Of a stretch of DNA of 64,000 nt, positions 1 through 10,324 are shown piece by piece. The DNA is from Macrothele yani (Eukaryota > Arthropoda > Arachnida > Araneae > Macrothelidae): NCBI GenBank assembly GCA_039090855.1, contig CM077010.1:47634905-47698904 (forward strand), written 5' to 3'. Every line of letters starts with the position of its first letter. Positions within the stretch are counted from its first letter, which is position 1. The notes under the pieces were generated by a model that saw nothing but the letters and a program-made list of their open reading frames with translations, did not search any database and was not told the origin of the DNA. Made by a program: the position numbers and the translations under genes.

Positions 1-880
1 AGGTAACTAGTCATCTTAGTCAACCTAAGTTCCTTTCCAAGTGAACATTTTTTAAGGTTAGCTCTTACATTTTTCAAGTTAGTATACCTATTTTTTCTGG
101 CCACTCTCATAGACTTTTAATCAATGCTAGCATTAAACTGCTTTTTGCTGCAATATGTGATCTCCATTCTAGTATAGCTGACAGCAAACTTTCATGCTAT
201 GCCAGGTACCAATTGCTTGCATAGGTAGCCCCAGAAGCACGCCAAGGGCATTTGCCACCTGGGTGCAAGCCCAGATTTACCCCCCCCCTTGTACAAGAAT
301 ATTTTTCAATTTTTATTCATTTTTACATGAAATAAATAACGTTAGCAACATAATTTTATATTTCCCTTAAAGTAAGAGTTTTCATAATATATATTGATAT
401 GAACTCGGCCGCTCTACCAATTGTTGCTGTCTCATGGGTCATTATCCCACCGTTGACCACCAATTGATGCGAACGTGCCGAGCGATATAATTTATTACCA
501 CTCGTCACCAAATGATGCATTCTTGGTTTTGATCCCGTCACAGTCGGCAATCAATCCGCTATTTGGATACGAGACTTGTGGGTTCTTGTAGCTTGGGAGC
601 TGCTATATTTTAGCGAGAATGTTAGCGGCTTGCTGAAACACAGGAATTATCTATGACACCAGAGCCTATAGAGTGACTAGAGTAAGATTAACACTTAAAC
701 ATCTTTATTTGTAGGAGGAAACTCTATCCTGGGGCATTGCCCACGGTGATACAAACACATGTATCCCTATTTGGAGCTAATATCATCTGCCTCTGGATTT
801 AGGAATCAGATTTCCGCCTCAAAAGGGCGTATCTAAGTTCAAATTTAGAGTCTGGGTTCAGTTAATGTTCTCAGTTCAGT
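1..880. other. No recognisable gene or repeat
   Basis: A+T-rich DNA with a short C run near 280. No coding similarity or inverted repeat recognised on either strand. Confidence 0.5.
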
Positions 881-999
881 TCTTCACTTAATTGCATAGC
901 AGATGTAACAATAAAAATGAAATGTTTCTACCTACATGGATGCTGTCCAGAATAAATCCAAATTGGGATTTTAACTTTTCACCTGAGCGCAAGCACAGA

Positions 1000-1580
1000 A
1001 GGATTTTTACTTCCTTCGATGAGTACCGAACTTGTGGGGAGGGGGTTGCACCTGTGTGTAACAGAGGGTCTTCACTAATTTGCAAGCTTTCCCCTCTTTC
1101 TTTTGACGACGCAGAGAGAGAGAGAGAGAGAACTCCTCCGCTCTTCAACTACCGTGTGTAGTCGGGGGTGGGGGAGTAACACCCCGAGCTGACTACTTTT
1201 CACCATGGACGGGTGACAGCTCCCTTTTTGAACTCCGTCAGAAAACTTCGTCGGCAGCAGGGAGAAACGCTTACATATTACTCCGGACAGGTCAGTGACC
1301 TTCCCTCTTTGGATGGAGACAGCATTTTCGTGAGGCTGGTTTGCTGGTCGTGTTTCACTAATGCTTTTTAGTAGGCATTCTCAATTTGGCAATTTGGTGA
1401 TCTTACCCGGCTGCCTAATTATTGTTAAGCTCTACTTTTTCCTCTTACCCCGGCGGCTTACTGCTGTACTCGAAGTAGAGTGGACTATCTTAAGTCCCGC
1501 CAGACGTCGGTTTCTCGCGTCACTGTCCCCCTACGACTGACCACTGCGTAGAGCCGTATATCGTATTCTCTTCGTAGCAA
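1000..1580 (+). promoter_or_regulatory. CpG-rich patch, candidate promoter or 5' untranslated exon
   Basis: CpG dinucleotides are much denser here than in the flanking DNA. A (GA)n tract lies at 1113-1131, and CAG/GTCAGT near 1290 fits a splice-donor consensus. No long ORF is present, so if this is transcribed it would be a non-coding first exon. A CpG-rich transposon remnant is the alternative. This is composition-based inference only. Confidence 0.25.
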
Positions 1581-1860
1581 TTTCTCAGTGCATCTTACAG
1601 CAACATACCGAGATAACTCTCTCTCTTCTTCTGTCTCTTTTTGGCCATCCTCTGTCATGTGGCTTCATCTGCTTCTTTTCTGTCGACACTTGAGATTTCT
1701 CTCTTGTCTTTCATACGGAGCGCCGTCGCTTCTGCCGAATACTTCAGTTTTCTACCCTCGCCCCTCATAATCGTAATTTTAAGCGTTCCCTACAGATATT
1801 TGTCACTAATGACACACTTGAAGTTATATATTTAAGAGAGTCTGGATGACTCTCAGTTGC

Positions 1861-3090
1861 CAACAGGGTGGTACCTTTGTTTACTAGGCCTCCAAAGGCG
1901 ATATCATAATTCCTTTGTTTCCACCCAGACAAAGAGAATTACAATACTTCCCCAATTAAAAACGAGTTAATTTCCCAATTTAATTTGCAATAGGCCAAAT
2001 ATTTAATTTAATCATCATCATAATTTAACCACGCCTATAAAGTCCATCCCCCTTTTTAATAGTAATTAATTTAGACCCAATTTTTGTATCAATGCACATT
2101 GAACCTGATGGGCATCTTTTTAACTATTCTGACCAACTAACCAAAAAATCTCTAATATGGGTGGGTATATATTCAAATATGTTGTTAAAACTAAAGACAG
2201 AATTCGAAATAACTGGTTTTCATATTTTAAAAAGTTTTTTTTTCGTATATAAACCTCGTACCCTTATTGCATCGATTTCCCACCTTGTTTCAGAGCATGG
2301 TTTTACAGTTAACGCTGGAAGCTCTTTTTTTTTTTCAAATTTGCCAAAGGTAAAGTAATTCAGAAAAGAAAGCTTATATTTCTTGAATGAAGCTGAAGAT
2401 TTCTAGAGAATTTTTTTCCGTCGTTATTTACGACCACATTTAAAGTATGAACCTCTCAAAGTACATAAAATGCATCAGGGTTTTAGATTGAAAAAATATG
2501 TTTTTTGAAGTTCACTGTGTTTTTCCTTCATATTGGCCCCATTGTCATAGCGCTGGCCATGCGCATCATGATACCGAAAATTCAAGATTTAAATAAAAAT
2601 CTGCAAAAAAAAATTGTTAGCCCTTTGCCTACAGTATCCATCACTGAACAAAACAATGAACATTATTCTCTTGATTTCAAGTCGTTCTCTACTGAATTAT
2701 ATAATGAATATTTTTACTAGAAAAATAAACGTGCCACTTAGCATTAAGATTTCTCACAGTAAAACGTCTTCTTAACTTCTCCCATGTCACCAATATTAAT
2801 TTATCAATCATAAAATTTGATTGAGGCATCCTGACTCCCCCGGAAGCTGGTGCCCAGATGCTTCACACCCATTGAACCCCTGTTTGGTGCATCCCTGGGT
2901 AACCCATTCTTGTTTACTTGATTTCTACATGGTTAAAATTAACAAAATTGTATCTACTGTTTTTCTTAAAGAATTGGAATACTTAACTCAAAAATTTAAT
3001 TTTCTGCTTTTGAAGCAGTTTGTGTTCAACTAATAATTCTACTGACAATAGTTCTCACTTTTTTAATCTTTCTTCAATCTCAGTTTTTTT
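1861..3090. other. No recognisable gene
   Basis: A+T-rich DNA with short open frames that match no protein I recognise. Confidence 0.45.
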
Positions 3091-3096
3091 TTCTGT

Positions 3097-3135
3097 TGAA
3101 GAGTGCCTGTCTAATGGGCCGAAATGTTCTCCAGC
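3097..3135 (+). other. Weak PLE-type CTGNNGA-stem-GAAA motif
   Basis: CTGTTGA is followed by a short weakly pairing segment and then GAAATGTT, the order seen at the PLE-terminal palindromes elsewhere in the window. The stem is poor and there is no inverted partner, so it could be chance. Confidence 0.2.
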
Positions 3136-3435
3136 AGCAAGGTTAACTACATCTTCAAACTGCAATACTGATAGTCCTTTTTTTATTCCCACCATTTGGA
3201 AATCCCTTCTATCACTTGGCAACAACCATAAAGAAGAACTTGAAAATTAAAATCTAGCAACCAGTCTCACCCCAAATGTTTTCAGGTGATCAAGAACCAG
3301 GGGTGTTTATAGAATTTTTTTTCAGTGGTGGCCGACGAAAGATAGAAGGTTTTTAAATCCAACAAAATTAAAGTCAATGAAAAATAGAAGAAATTAAAGC
3401 ATTTTTTCCTAACGAAAGTCGCATTTTAATTAAAC

Positions 3436-3466
<31 letters not shown>

Positions 3467-4083
3467 CTCCCCCACCTGCACTGCTCTAAATAGGCCCTGA
3501 TCAAGACCCAAGATGGTGTCAAAAGGCTTCTGTGTTTTTAAAATTGTTCTTAAATGTAACAAGCATGACTATTCTGTTTGATGACTATTCATCTACCTTC
3601 AGTTATTCATTACGTGTGTATTGCATATTTGTTATCCTGGCATCTGTTAGTCTTATATGGAAAATTCTTTTTGCACTGGATTGTCTGACCATGAAGATAA
3701 CAATTCATGAACTAAATTTCTGTTTTTCAGTTTTCCTGATGGATGATATAATTTTTTTTTATTTGGCAAAATATTTGCACTTTTGAAAGATTGATTGGAA
3801 AGATTGTGTATTTTTCATTCAGTAGGTGGAAGTGTAAACAAAAGCCTTCCATGTTTTTTTGGCTTGCACAACAGTTTTATTTTGCTGGATGACACAATTG
3901 TGAATGTTTCTGCAAAATAACTAAATGTACATCTGCATTTGGTACAGTATATCCATTCATAAGTCTGATTTGAAAATAAACAAATACATCGCTCTTTCCA
4001 CGTTCCATAAACACATAGCAACCAAAAATTTTTTATTCAGTCACATGCAGGAGTTGGTTCAATTTCATAAGCAATCGGGTAAA
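3136..4083. other. No recognisable gene; poly-A at 3440-3463
   Basis: A+T-rich DNA with a 24-bp adenine run. A 5' end for the following Tc1 copy was sought here but no terminal inverted repeat matching its 3' side was found. Confidence 0.45.
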
Positions 4084-5132
4084 ATGAGTTGCCACGAACG
4101 TATTGATGATGGAATGAGGTGGAGAATCGTCGGTAGATTGGAGGCAGGGCAATCGCTAGTGCAGGTTGCTACAGAGCTCAATATAACACCCGGTGTCGTC
4201 TGCAATATGTGGAAACAGTTTAAGGACACTGGATCCATATTGAGAAGGCCTGGGCAAAGTCGTCCAAGAGCCACGACAGCCAATGAAGATCGTTGTCGGC
4301 CAATGAAGATCGTTATTTAACATTTTCAGCGAGGCGTCGCAGGACTGCTAGAGCTGCACAGCTTTCTCGTGAGCTGCATGCTGCCACTGGAACCCGAGTT
4401 TCAAGGGTTGCTGTTTCCCCGAAGGCTTCATGAGAGAGGGCTTTTTTCCAGAAGACCCGCTGTTTGCGTCCCGCCCACTTCAGCACACAAGAGAGCATGT
4501 TTAGCATGGTGCAGACATCAACCTTGGACCAGACTTCAGTGGGGTAACGTTCTCTTCACAGACGAGTCTCGATTCAGCCTCGGCACTGATTCTCAACGTA
4601 CCTTCATCTGGAGAGAACGTGGGACCTGATACCTTTCCTCCAACATCCGAGAAAGGGACCACTATGGCAGCGGAGGTGTCGTGGTCTGGGCAGGCATCAT
4701 GTTGGATGGCCGCACACCTCTCCATGTGTTTGACAGAGGCTCCCTGACTGCTGAGAGGTATAGGAATGAGATCTTACAGCCCTATGTTCAACTTCTCAGG
4801 GGTGCAGTTGGCCCTTGGTTCCTTTTTATGGACGACAATGCTCGTCCACATAGGGCTCACCTGGTCGACGATTTTCTTGAAAGTGAGGATATTTGCCGGA
4901 TGGATTGGCCAGCCAGATCGCCAGACCAAAACTCTATCGAACATGTCTGGGACGCTCTTGGGAGGGCAATTGCAGCTCACCACCCCCTCAGAGAACCATC
5001 CAGGAGGTGAAAAATGCATTGCTGCAGGAGTGGGACCGACTGTCACAGGGACTAATCAACTGCCTCGCTTCCAGTATGACATTGCACTGTGAGAGCTGTA
5101 TGACTGTGAGAGGGGACCATACCCCATATTAG
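4084..5132 (+). pseudogene. Tc1-1: Tc1-family transposase (DD34E), broken
   Basis: This is a relic of a cut-and-paste transposase of the Tc1 family. The start MSCHERIDDGMRW opens a paired-type helix-turn-helix DNA-binding region (ITPGVVCNMWKQF). The catalytic triad is readable: D in FTDESRFSL, D in FMDDNARPHRA, then E in SIEHVWD, with 34 residues between the last two. The product would end GDHTPY, as in relatives. It cannot be functional as it stands: a 20-bp tandem duplication at 4280-4318 shifts the frame after the DNA-binding domain, another shift lies near 4430, and there are later stops and shifts. A 3' terminus may lie near 5355; the 5' terminal repeat was not found. Family assignment is firm. 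Confidence 0.9.
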
Positions 5133-5359
5133 AGTCATTTTATGTTCGATCTTGCAACGTGGATTTTGGACATTCCTGCGCTGATGAGCCTTACTGACGA
5201 TCATGAGTGTGTACCATGACTGTTGTATGGTATAATTTTTTCTCTTGTATAACTGTGTATCCATACCCAATTTCATTAAAATGTGTCCATAAGTTTTTTC
5301 AGAAATTTGACAAAATGTGCAAATTCTCTTAATTTGAACAACAGTGTATGTTGATACAT

Positions 5360-6645
5360 CTAGTTACTTATGCTTCTTAATATTTTAAATTTATCCATGA
5401 TACAGCTTTACAATTTGCTTCAATACTCAAAGAATATATCTAGAAAAAAATTGCCACATATCAAAACATACAATAACTTGCCAAGTGTACAAAGAAACAG
5501 GAAAGTTAAAATGAAAATCAAAAAATAAAATGAAATAATGAAAATCAATATTTCTGCTTGCAGTCTGTGTGTTAAACACATGTTTCTACTTGCAAAAATG
5601 TCTTTCTTATTATATATACGAGTGTGAAGTATATCAGTAACCTTTGCTACTGCTGTCTTATAATTGGGAGAACGAGTGTGAAGTATATCAGTAATCATGC
5701 TACTGCTGTCTTATAATTGGGAGAAAGTATGTTTTTCCAGTGACTACCTTTTACCAATTGGTCAGTGGCTTTACCAACCTAATATAAAATTCATGTGACA
5801 CCATAAATTTGAAGGTTTTTTTGGTGTGTGTGACTCAGATTTAAGAGGGGATTTGAAAACTCTTAAAAACTTCAAAGAAATGTTTTTGCAGAAACTGGGG
5901 TAATCTAGATGTTAATTTATCCTTCATTCATTTTTCTATGTAAGACAAAACTTAATGTTTGCCACATCATAGTAAGGTCCATAATGATGGCAGTAAGCAT
6001 CATATTGAAAGTAGCTTCAGCCATAGTTCATCACTGATAAAAAGGTAAATTGTAATTTTTTGTGCAGTTGTCATCAGTGAGGACCTGGCCTGTGAAATCA
6101 TGATTTCTTATCAAAGTTTTTCAATTCATGTTAAAGACATGTTTGTACATAAAACAGCATGGCTCCATTAGAGCTTAAAATATTAAAATCAATTAGAAAT
6201 TTGGGACTACAATTGTTTAAACCTTGCTCTATAAATACACATGCATTTGATCATTCAGATTAAATGAGGTGCCCTTACTTGGAACAAAATTGTTAGCTTT
6301 GATTTGGGCTACTAATTGTGAATTTGTTGCAATTGTTAAATGTGCAGATATACTAGGCTTTTTGACTTTAAAGGTGAGTCACACTGATACTTAAAAATAA
6401 AAAAAAAAAATCCACCTACTGATTTTTTTTTTGCCATATTGCATGGAGCTTGCGACTGTAAGCTGATAGATTAAAAAAAACAAAAAAAAAAAAAAAAACA
6501 CACACACAATTCAAGAAATTGGATTTTAACAGTTTTATAAACTCACTTGCATAATTAACATAAATTACTCAAAGCTTCAATGTTTCTGTGATCAAAACTG
6601 TAACTTAGTAAGTTCTATTTAAAGAAAATGCAATAAAGGAAACTA
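5360..6645. other. No recognisable gene
   Basis: A+T-rich DNA. Positions 5620-5730 hold a roughly 70-bp direct duplication (GTGTGAAGTATATCAGTAA appears twice). An A-rich/(CA) stretch lies at 6473-6507. The bases 6146-6174 recur at 8819-8847. Confidence 0.5.
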
Positions 6646-6990
6646 CAGTAGAGAACCCTCTTATAACAAGAAGCTCAGGATTAATGGAAATCCTTGATAA
6701 ATCCAGACACCATTTCTAAATCCTGCATGCCACTGTTTCTATTCCTCTGTTCCAGAACAGTGTGCAGAAGTTTTTGCTGTCTCATTAAATTTTTTTACTT
6801 CGCATGTTAAAGTTGGTTGGTCATCTTAGCTTTTATCTCCCTCATTAAATACAGGGATTTCATTAAATTTGTTACGTTAAGAATGAACAAATTGCCTTTG
6901 AATTGACATTATACCAAACAAATGTTCCTGTTTTGCTCATTAAATGCAGGATCTCACTAAATACTGGCTCATTATAAGCAGATTCTACTG
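6646..6990. mobile_element. pogo/Tigger-like MITE, 345 bp
   Basis: The ends are inverted repeats: CAGTAGAGAACCCTCTTATA on the left and, reverse-complemented, CAGTAGAATCTGCTTATAA on the right. TA flanks both sides (6644-6645, 6991-6992), as expected for pogo-group insertion. There is no ORF, so it is non-autonomous. The family call rests on resemblance of the termini to pogo/Tigger ends. Confidence 0.75.
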
Positions 6991-7376
6991 TAATTCCATG
7001 TAGCTTGTAAAGCTGTAGTGATTTTGCCCCCCCCCTATTTTGTGCTAGTAACATACATGGACACCAAATGGGGGCACAGATATGATGATGATGAACTTTA
7101 CATAAAAATAGAATTATAAAATTTTTAACTATGTACAAGGGCTGGACAGAATAATGTGAACACCTAGGAAAAGAAGGTTTTATGAACTTAACAGGATGTG
7201 AGACCACCTTTGGCATTCAAAACTGCCTGAATCCTCCTTGAAATGGATGCATACAAATCCTGAATGGTGGTTAGTGGGATGTTACATCATTCTTCATGCA
7301 GAAACTACTCCAGGTCCTTGAGAGATGCAGGAGGAGGATAACAGGATCTTACTCTGTTTTCCAACACAGACCACAA

Positions 7377-7490
7377 TTAATGAAGGAAGAAATATTCTTC
7401 ATAATACATGGAAAATTGACCGAACATTCAAAGCAGAATTTAGTTGCTTTGAGTACAGAATATTCAAGCAAATTAGTTTGCTTGAATATT
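7377..7490 (-). mobile_element. E-repeat copy inserted in Tc1-2
   Basis: A 114-bp insertion flanked by the perfect 10-bp direct repeat CAGACCACAA (7367-7376 and 7491-7500). Its reverse complement contains CCATGTATTATGAAGAATA followed by TTTCTTC. The same sequence exists at 30030-30050 plus 32154 onward, but split there by IS630-C. One end forms a hairpin (7459-7492). The class of element is unknown. Confidence 0.75.
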
Positions 7491-7905
7491 CAGACCACAA
7501 TGGCTTGATGATGTTAAAGTTTGGGGATTGGGAAGGTCAAGGAAGGTGTGAAAGTTTGTCCTAATGTTCTGAAACCATGATTGGACATTCCAAGCTCTGC
7601 GAATTCGGGCATTATCATCTTGATAGATGGTATCCCCTGCAGGAAACAATGCCTGTGCAATTGGATGGACTTAGTTGGCCAAAATGGTTTCATATGCCCT
7701 GCCAGCCGCCCGTTCTTTCAAGGTGAACAGCGGACCTGCTGAAAACCACGATATGACCGCCCAGAGCATGACAGAACCACCACCATGATGCACTGTTGGG
7801 AGCAGACAGTCTGGGTTGTACGCTTCTGACGGTGTTCTCCACACTTAAACATGTCATGCAGTGGGGAATATACCGATGGCTATTACATTATGACTACCTA
7901 CCTAC

Positions 7906-9032
7906 CTAATAAGCTGTAGGATCCCCTTTAGCTCGCAAAACAGTGGCCACTTGGCGAGGCATCAATTCGATGAGGTGGCGATAGGTATCCTGGGGTATCT
8001 GGTACCACAATGTCAACAGCAGGTCCTCCAGTTCCCGTATATTTCGGGGTGGTGGTGATTTAGCGCGAACCCGCTTTTCCAAATCAAACCTCAAATGTTC
8101 GATTGAGTTCATGTCAGGTGAATTTGGAGGCCAGGGCATTAACAGACAGTTACCAGCATGTTCCCCAAACCACTTCTTGAAGATTCTGGCAGTGTGGCAT
8201 GGCACATTATCCTATTGATAATGGCCACCACTAGCAGGAAACACAATTGCCATGAATGGGTGAACTTGGTCTGCGATGGTGTTCAGATACCTGACAGCCG
8301 TCAGGGATTGTGCTATTGCGATAATTAGGACTAAAGTGTCCCAAGAAAACATCTCCCACAGCATAACACCACCGCCGCTTGTTTCCGTCCAACAGTGCAT
8401 CCAGGTGTCATAGCCTCCGTCAGAAATTGGTGTATCTGCACTCGGCTGTCTACATGATGCACCCGGAATCTTGATTCGTCAGACTAGGCCACTTTCTTCC
8501 AATCATCCACTGTCCAATCTCGATGATCTTGAGCCCATTTCATGCTTTGTTGGTGACGACGTGCAGTGAGCACGAGGGCACTGCTGGGTCTTTGGCTACT
8601 CAGGCCCATGTGCAGAAGGCTGCAATGAATTGTGTTCTGCGATTCATTGTCCTGATCAGCACTGTTGTAGCTGCGGGTAATTTGTCACACCGTGGCCCTG
8701 CGGTCGCGACGAACAATGCACTACAGTCTCCGCTCGCTCCCCTGTAGCATCAATAAGCTGTGGACAACACACGGCTGGAAGGCAGTTCATCATTTGGCCA
8801 TCTGTGGACCACTTTTGATACATAAAACAGCATGGCTCCATTAGAGCCATGTTGTTTGATGTATCAGCATGGCTCCATTAATAGAGCGAGGGTGTTTTTT
8901 TTTTTTAATATCACTACAACGACACGTAAACAATCCACAAGCTGCACTGTTTCCAAGATCGTAGTTCCGAGGCGCCGTGACATCACAATTTGTCCTTTAT
9001 CAAACTCCGATAAATTGACAGGTCTTTTCCAT
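7906..9032 (-). pseudogene. Tc1-3 transposase, degenerate
   Basis: On the minus strand, the N-terminal LSEFDKGQIVMSRRLG segment is followed by the inserted 86 bp, then YQKWSTDG, QLIDATGER and DRRATV. The catalytic core carries D in SDESRFRV (8478-8480), D in DNVPCHTA (8209-8211) and E in NSIEHL (8098-8100), with 36 residues between the last two. The end GDPTAY is typical of Tc1 proteins. Stops replace the W before SDES and the Q before DNVP, and there are several frameshifts. All three catalytic acids survive although the gene is dead. Confidence 0.92.
8821..8906. repeat. Insertion in Tc1-3 with a 29-bp match to 6146-6174
   Basis: The element's sequence breaks off after position 8820 and resumes near 8907. 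The left 29 bp of the junction (8819-8847) are identical to 6146-6174, 2.7 kb away. A shorter version (AGCATGGCTCCATTA) recurs within the insert at about 8866-8880. It looks like templated filler DNA or a small repeat; the two cannot be told apart from here. Confidence 0.6.
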
Positions 9033-9755
9033 TCTGAATCCGAACACTCTACTAACTGAAAGCCAGTCTTCGGGTTGTATATATACTACTCTGTGAACTT
9101 TACCTGCGCCACTGTTCAGTCTCCAGGCGCGCTGATTTCTGTAGGCTGGTGGTGGTTATAATGTAATGGCTCATCGGTGTAGTGTGAGTGTGGATTCATC
9201 CGACCACATTACACGTTTTCATGTATCGGCATTCCCCATTGTATGCTCCTAGCACCACTGTCGTCGCCATTGCACTCCTAAACCTGGGTCGCCAGAGGTT
9301 TAGGAATAGCAGCTCCGCCATGAATATCTTGTTAATGCAGTTCCCTGTGCACTGTTTTCGGGTAACAATCCTCTTTAATGCTCTCCTGTCTCTGTCAGTC
9401 AGGGCCGTTTTTCGGCTGCTTTCGTGTTTCGCAGACAAGGACTTTGCCACATACACGTATGCTGTCGTGACGCTAGACACAGTAGCTCTCAATACCCCCA
9501 CTACCTTGGTGACTGTTTTCACAGAGGCACCAACTAGCCGTCCACCAACAATTAGCACTCTTTCAAAGTCTGTTAGGTCACTCATTTCATCATCACCCAA
9601 CACTTTAAATGCTCTTAAACAGGACCTTGAGGTTCTAAACAAAGCTATTACAACAAAAAAAGTGGTGGATATCGTTGCGTATTGTGATGTACGCAGCTGC
9701 ATTAAAAGTGGCATCTCTGAGCACAGTGTTCACATTATTCAGTCCTACCCCTGTA

Positions 9756-10118
9756 AGTGGATATGCTAATCTAATAATTTTCATTCATATTATAAATGGC
9801 TTGCAGAAAGCTATGTACTAAATCTGACTAGAATCAGAATCTGTATTAACTGAATCACTGTAAAGGGGCATCAATAGTTGTTCATTTAAAAGGATATCAT
9901 TTGACTGATTGCAAAGATGTAAATTTGATTTATTGTGATATCACTTTTCATCTGTAACAAAATGTGGAATAGCAGTGTAACTGTTTTCCACATTATTGTT
10001 GTGTGTCTCTAAGAATGAGGGCAAAGTTTTCTCAGTCATATTTGCTTGAGAGTTTGCAAAACTTCTTTGACATTTGTGTTCTTTACACTCTTCAGTTTGT
10101 TATGTTATAGTAACATCA
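9756..10118. other. No recognisable gene
   Basis: A+T-rich DNA immediately outside Tc1-2; nothing identified. Confidence 0.4.
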
Positions 10119-10324
10119 GCATTAGTAAATGAGTAAGAAGCATTTCAATCTTATGTAAGCCTATGATAGAATAGCTGGTGCCGATATTAAGGGGTGCAGA
10201 ACAAAAGTATCTATTTGACATGCATTAGTAAATAAGTAAGAAGCATTTCAATCTTATGTAAGCCTATGATAGAATAGCTGGTGCCGATATAAAGGGGTGC
10301 AGAACAAAAGTATCTATTTGACAT
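10119..10324. repeat. 103-bp tandem duplication, two copies
   Basis: Copies at 10119-10221 and 10222-10324 differ at only about two positions, so the duplication is recent. No coding content. Confidence 0.92.

Larger units (their letters stand above)
7871..9179 (-). mobile_element. Tc1-3: inner Tc1-like element, DD36E type
   Basis: The ends TACCGATGGCTATTACATTA and, reverse-complemented, CACCGATGAGCCATTACATT are terminal inverted repeats, each next to TA (7869-7870, 9180-9181). Length is 1309 bp, usual for the family. It sits inside the transposase gene of Tc1-2, so it inserted later. An 86-bp foreign segment (8821-8906) interrupts it near the DNA-binding region. Confidence 0.95.
7185..9585 (-). 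pseudogene. Tc1-2 transposase, split and frameshifted
   Basis: Read on the minus strand, MSDLTDFERVLIVGGR begins at 9585 and leads through a helix-turn-helix region to the first catalytic aspartate in WSDEST (near 9200). The frame then breaks off at the Tc1-3 boundary. It resumes at 7868 with the FPT/VWRTPSEAYNPDCLLPTV segment, then HGGGSVMLW, the second aspartate in YQDDNAR (7605-7622) and a C-terminus ending near 7185. Dropping 7869-9179 joins the two halves in one frame. Other lesions: a shift around RELH, an early stop pair, and the third catalytic residue reading K instead of E (7504-7506). Strongly supported as a dead transposase gene. Confidence 0.9.
7136..9753 (-). mobile_element. Tc1-2: outer Tc1 element, interrupted by Tc1-3
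   Basis: A complete but split Tc1-family transposon. The left end CAAGGGCTGGACAGAATAAT and the right end (reverse-complemented CAGGGGTAGGACTGAATAAT) form matching terminal inverted repeats next to TA at 7134-7135 and 9754-9755. About 1.3 kb belongs to this element. The remainder is Tc1-3 at 7871-9179, with TA on both sides, plus a 114-bp insertion at 7377-7490 flanked by 10-bp direct repeats. Confidence 0.93.

Noticed and set aside
5420..5698. 92-codon minus-strand frame
   Set aside because: Part is a local direct duplication (TDILHTR repeated) and the rest is hydrophobic low-complexity; no support as a gene.
9188..9769. 193-codon plus-strand frame
   Set aside because: It is the antisense of the Tc1-2 transposase N-terminus, which is clearly coding on the minus strand.
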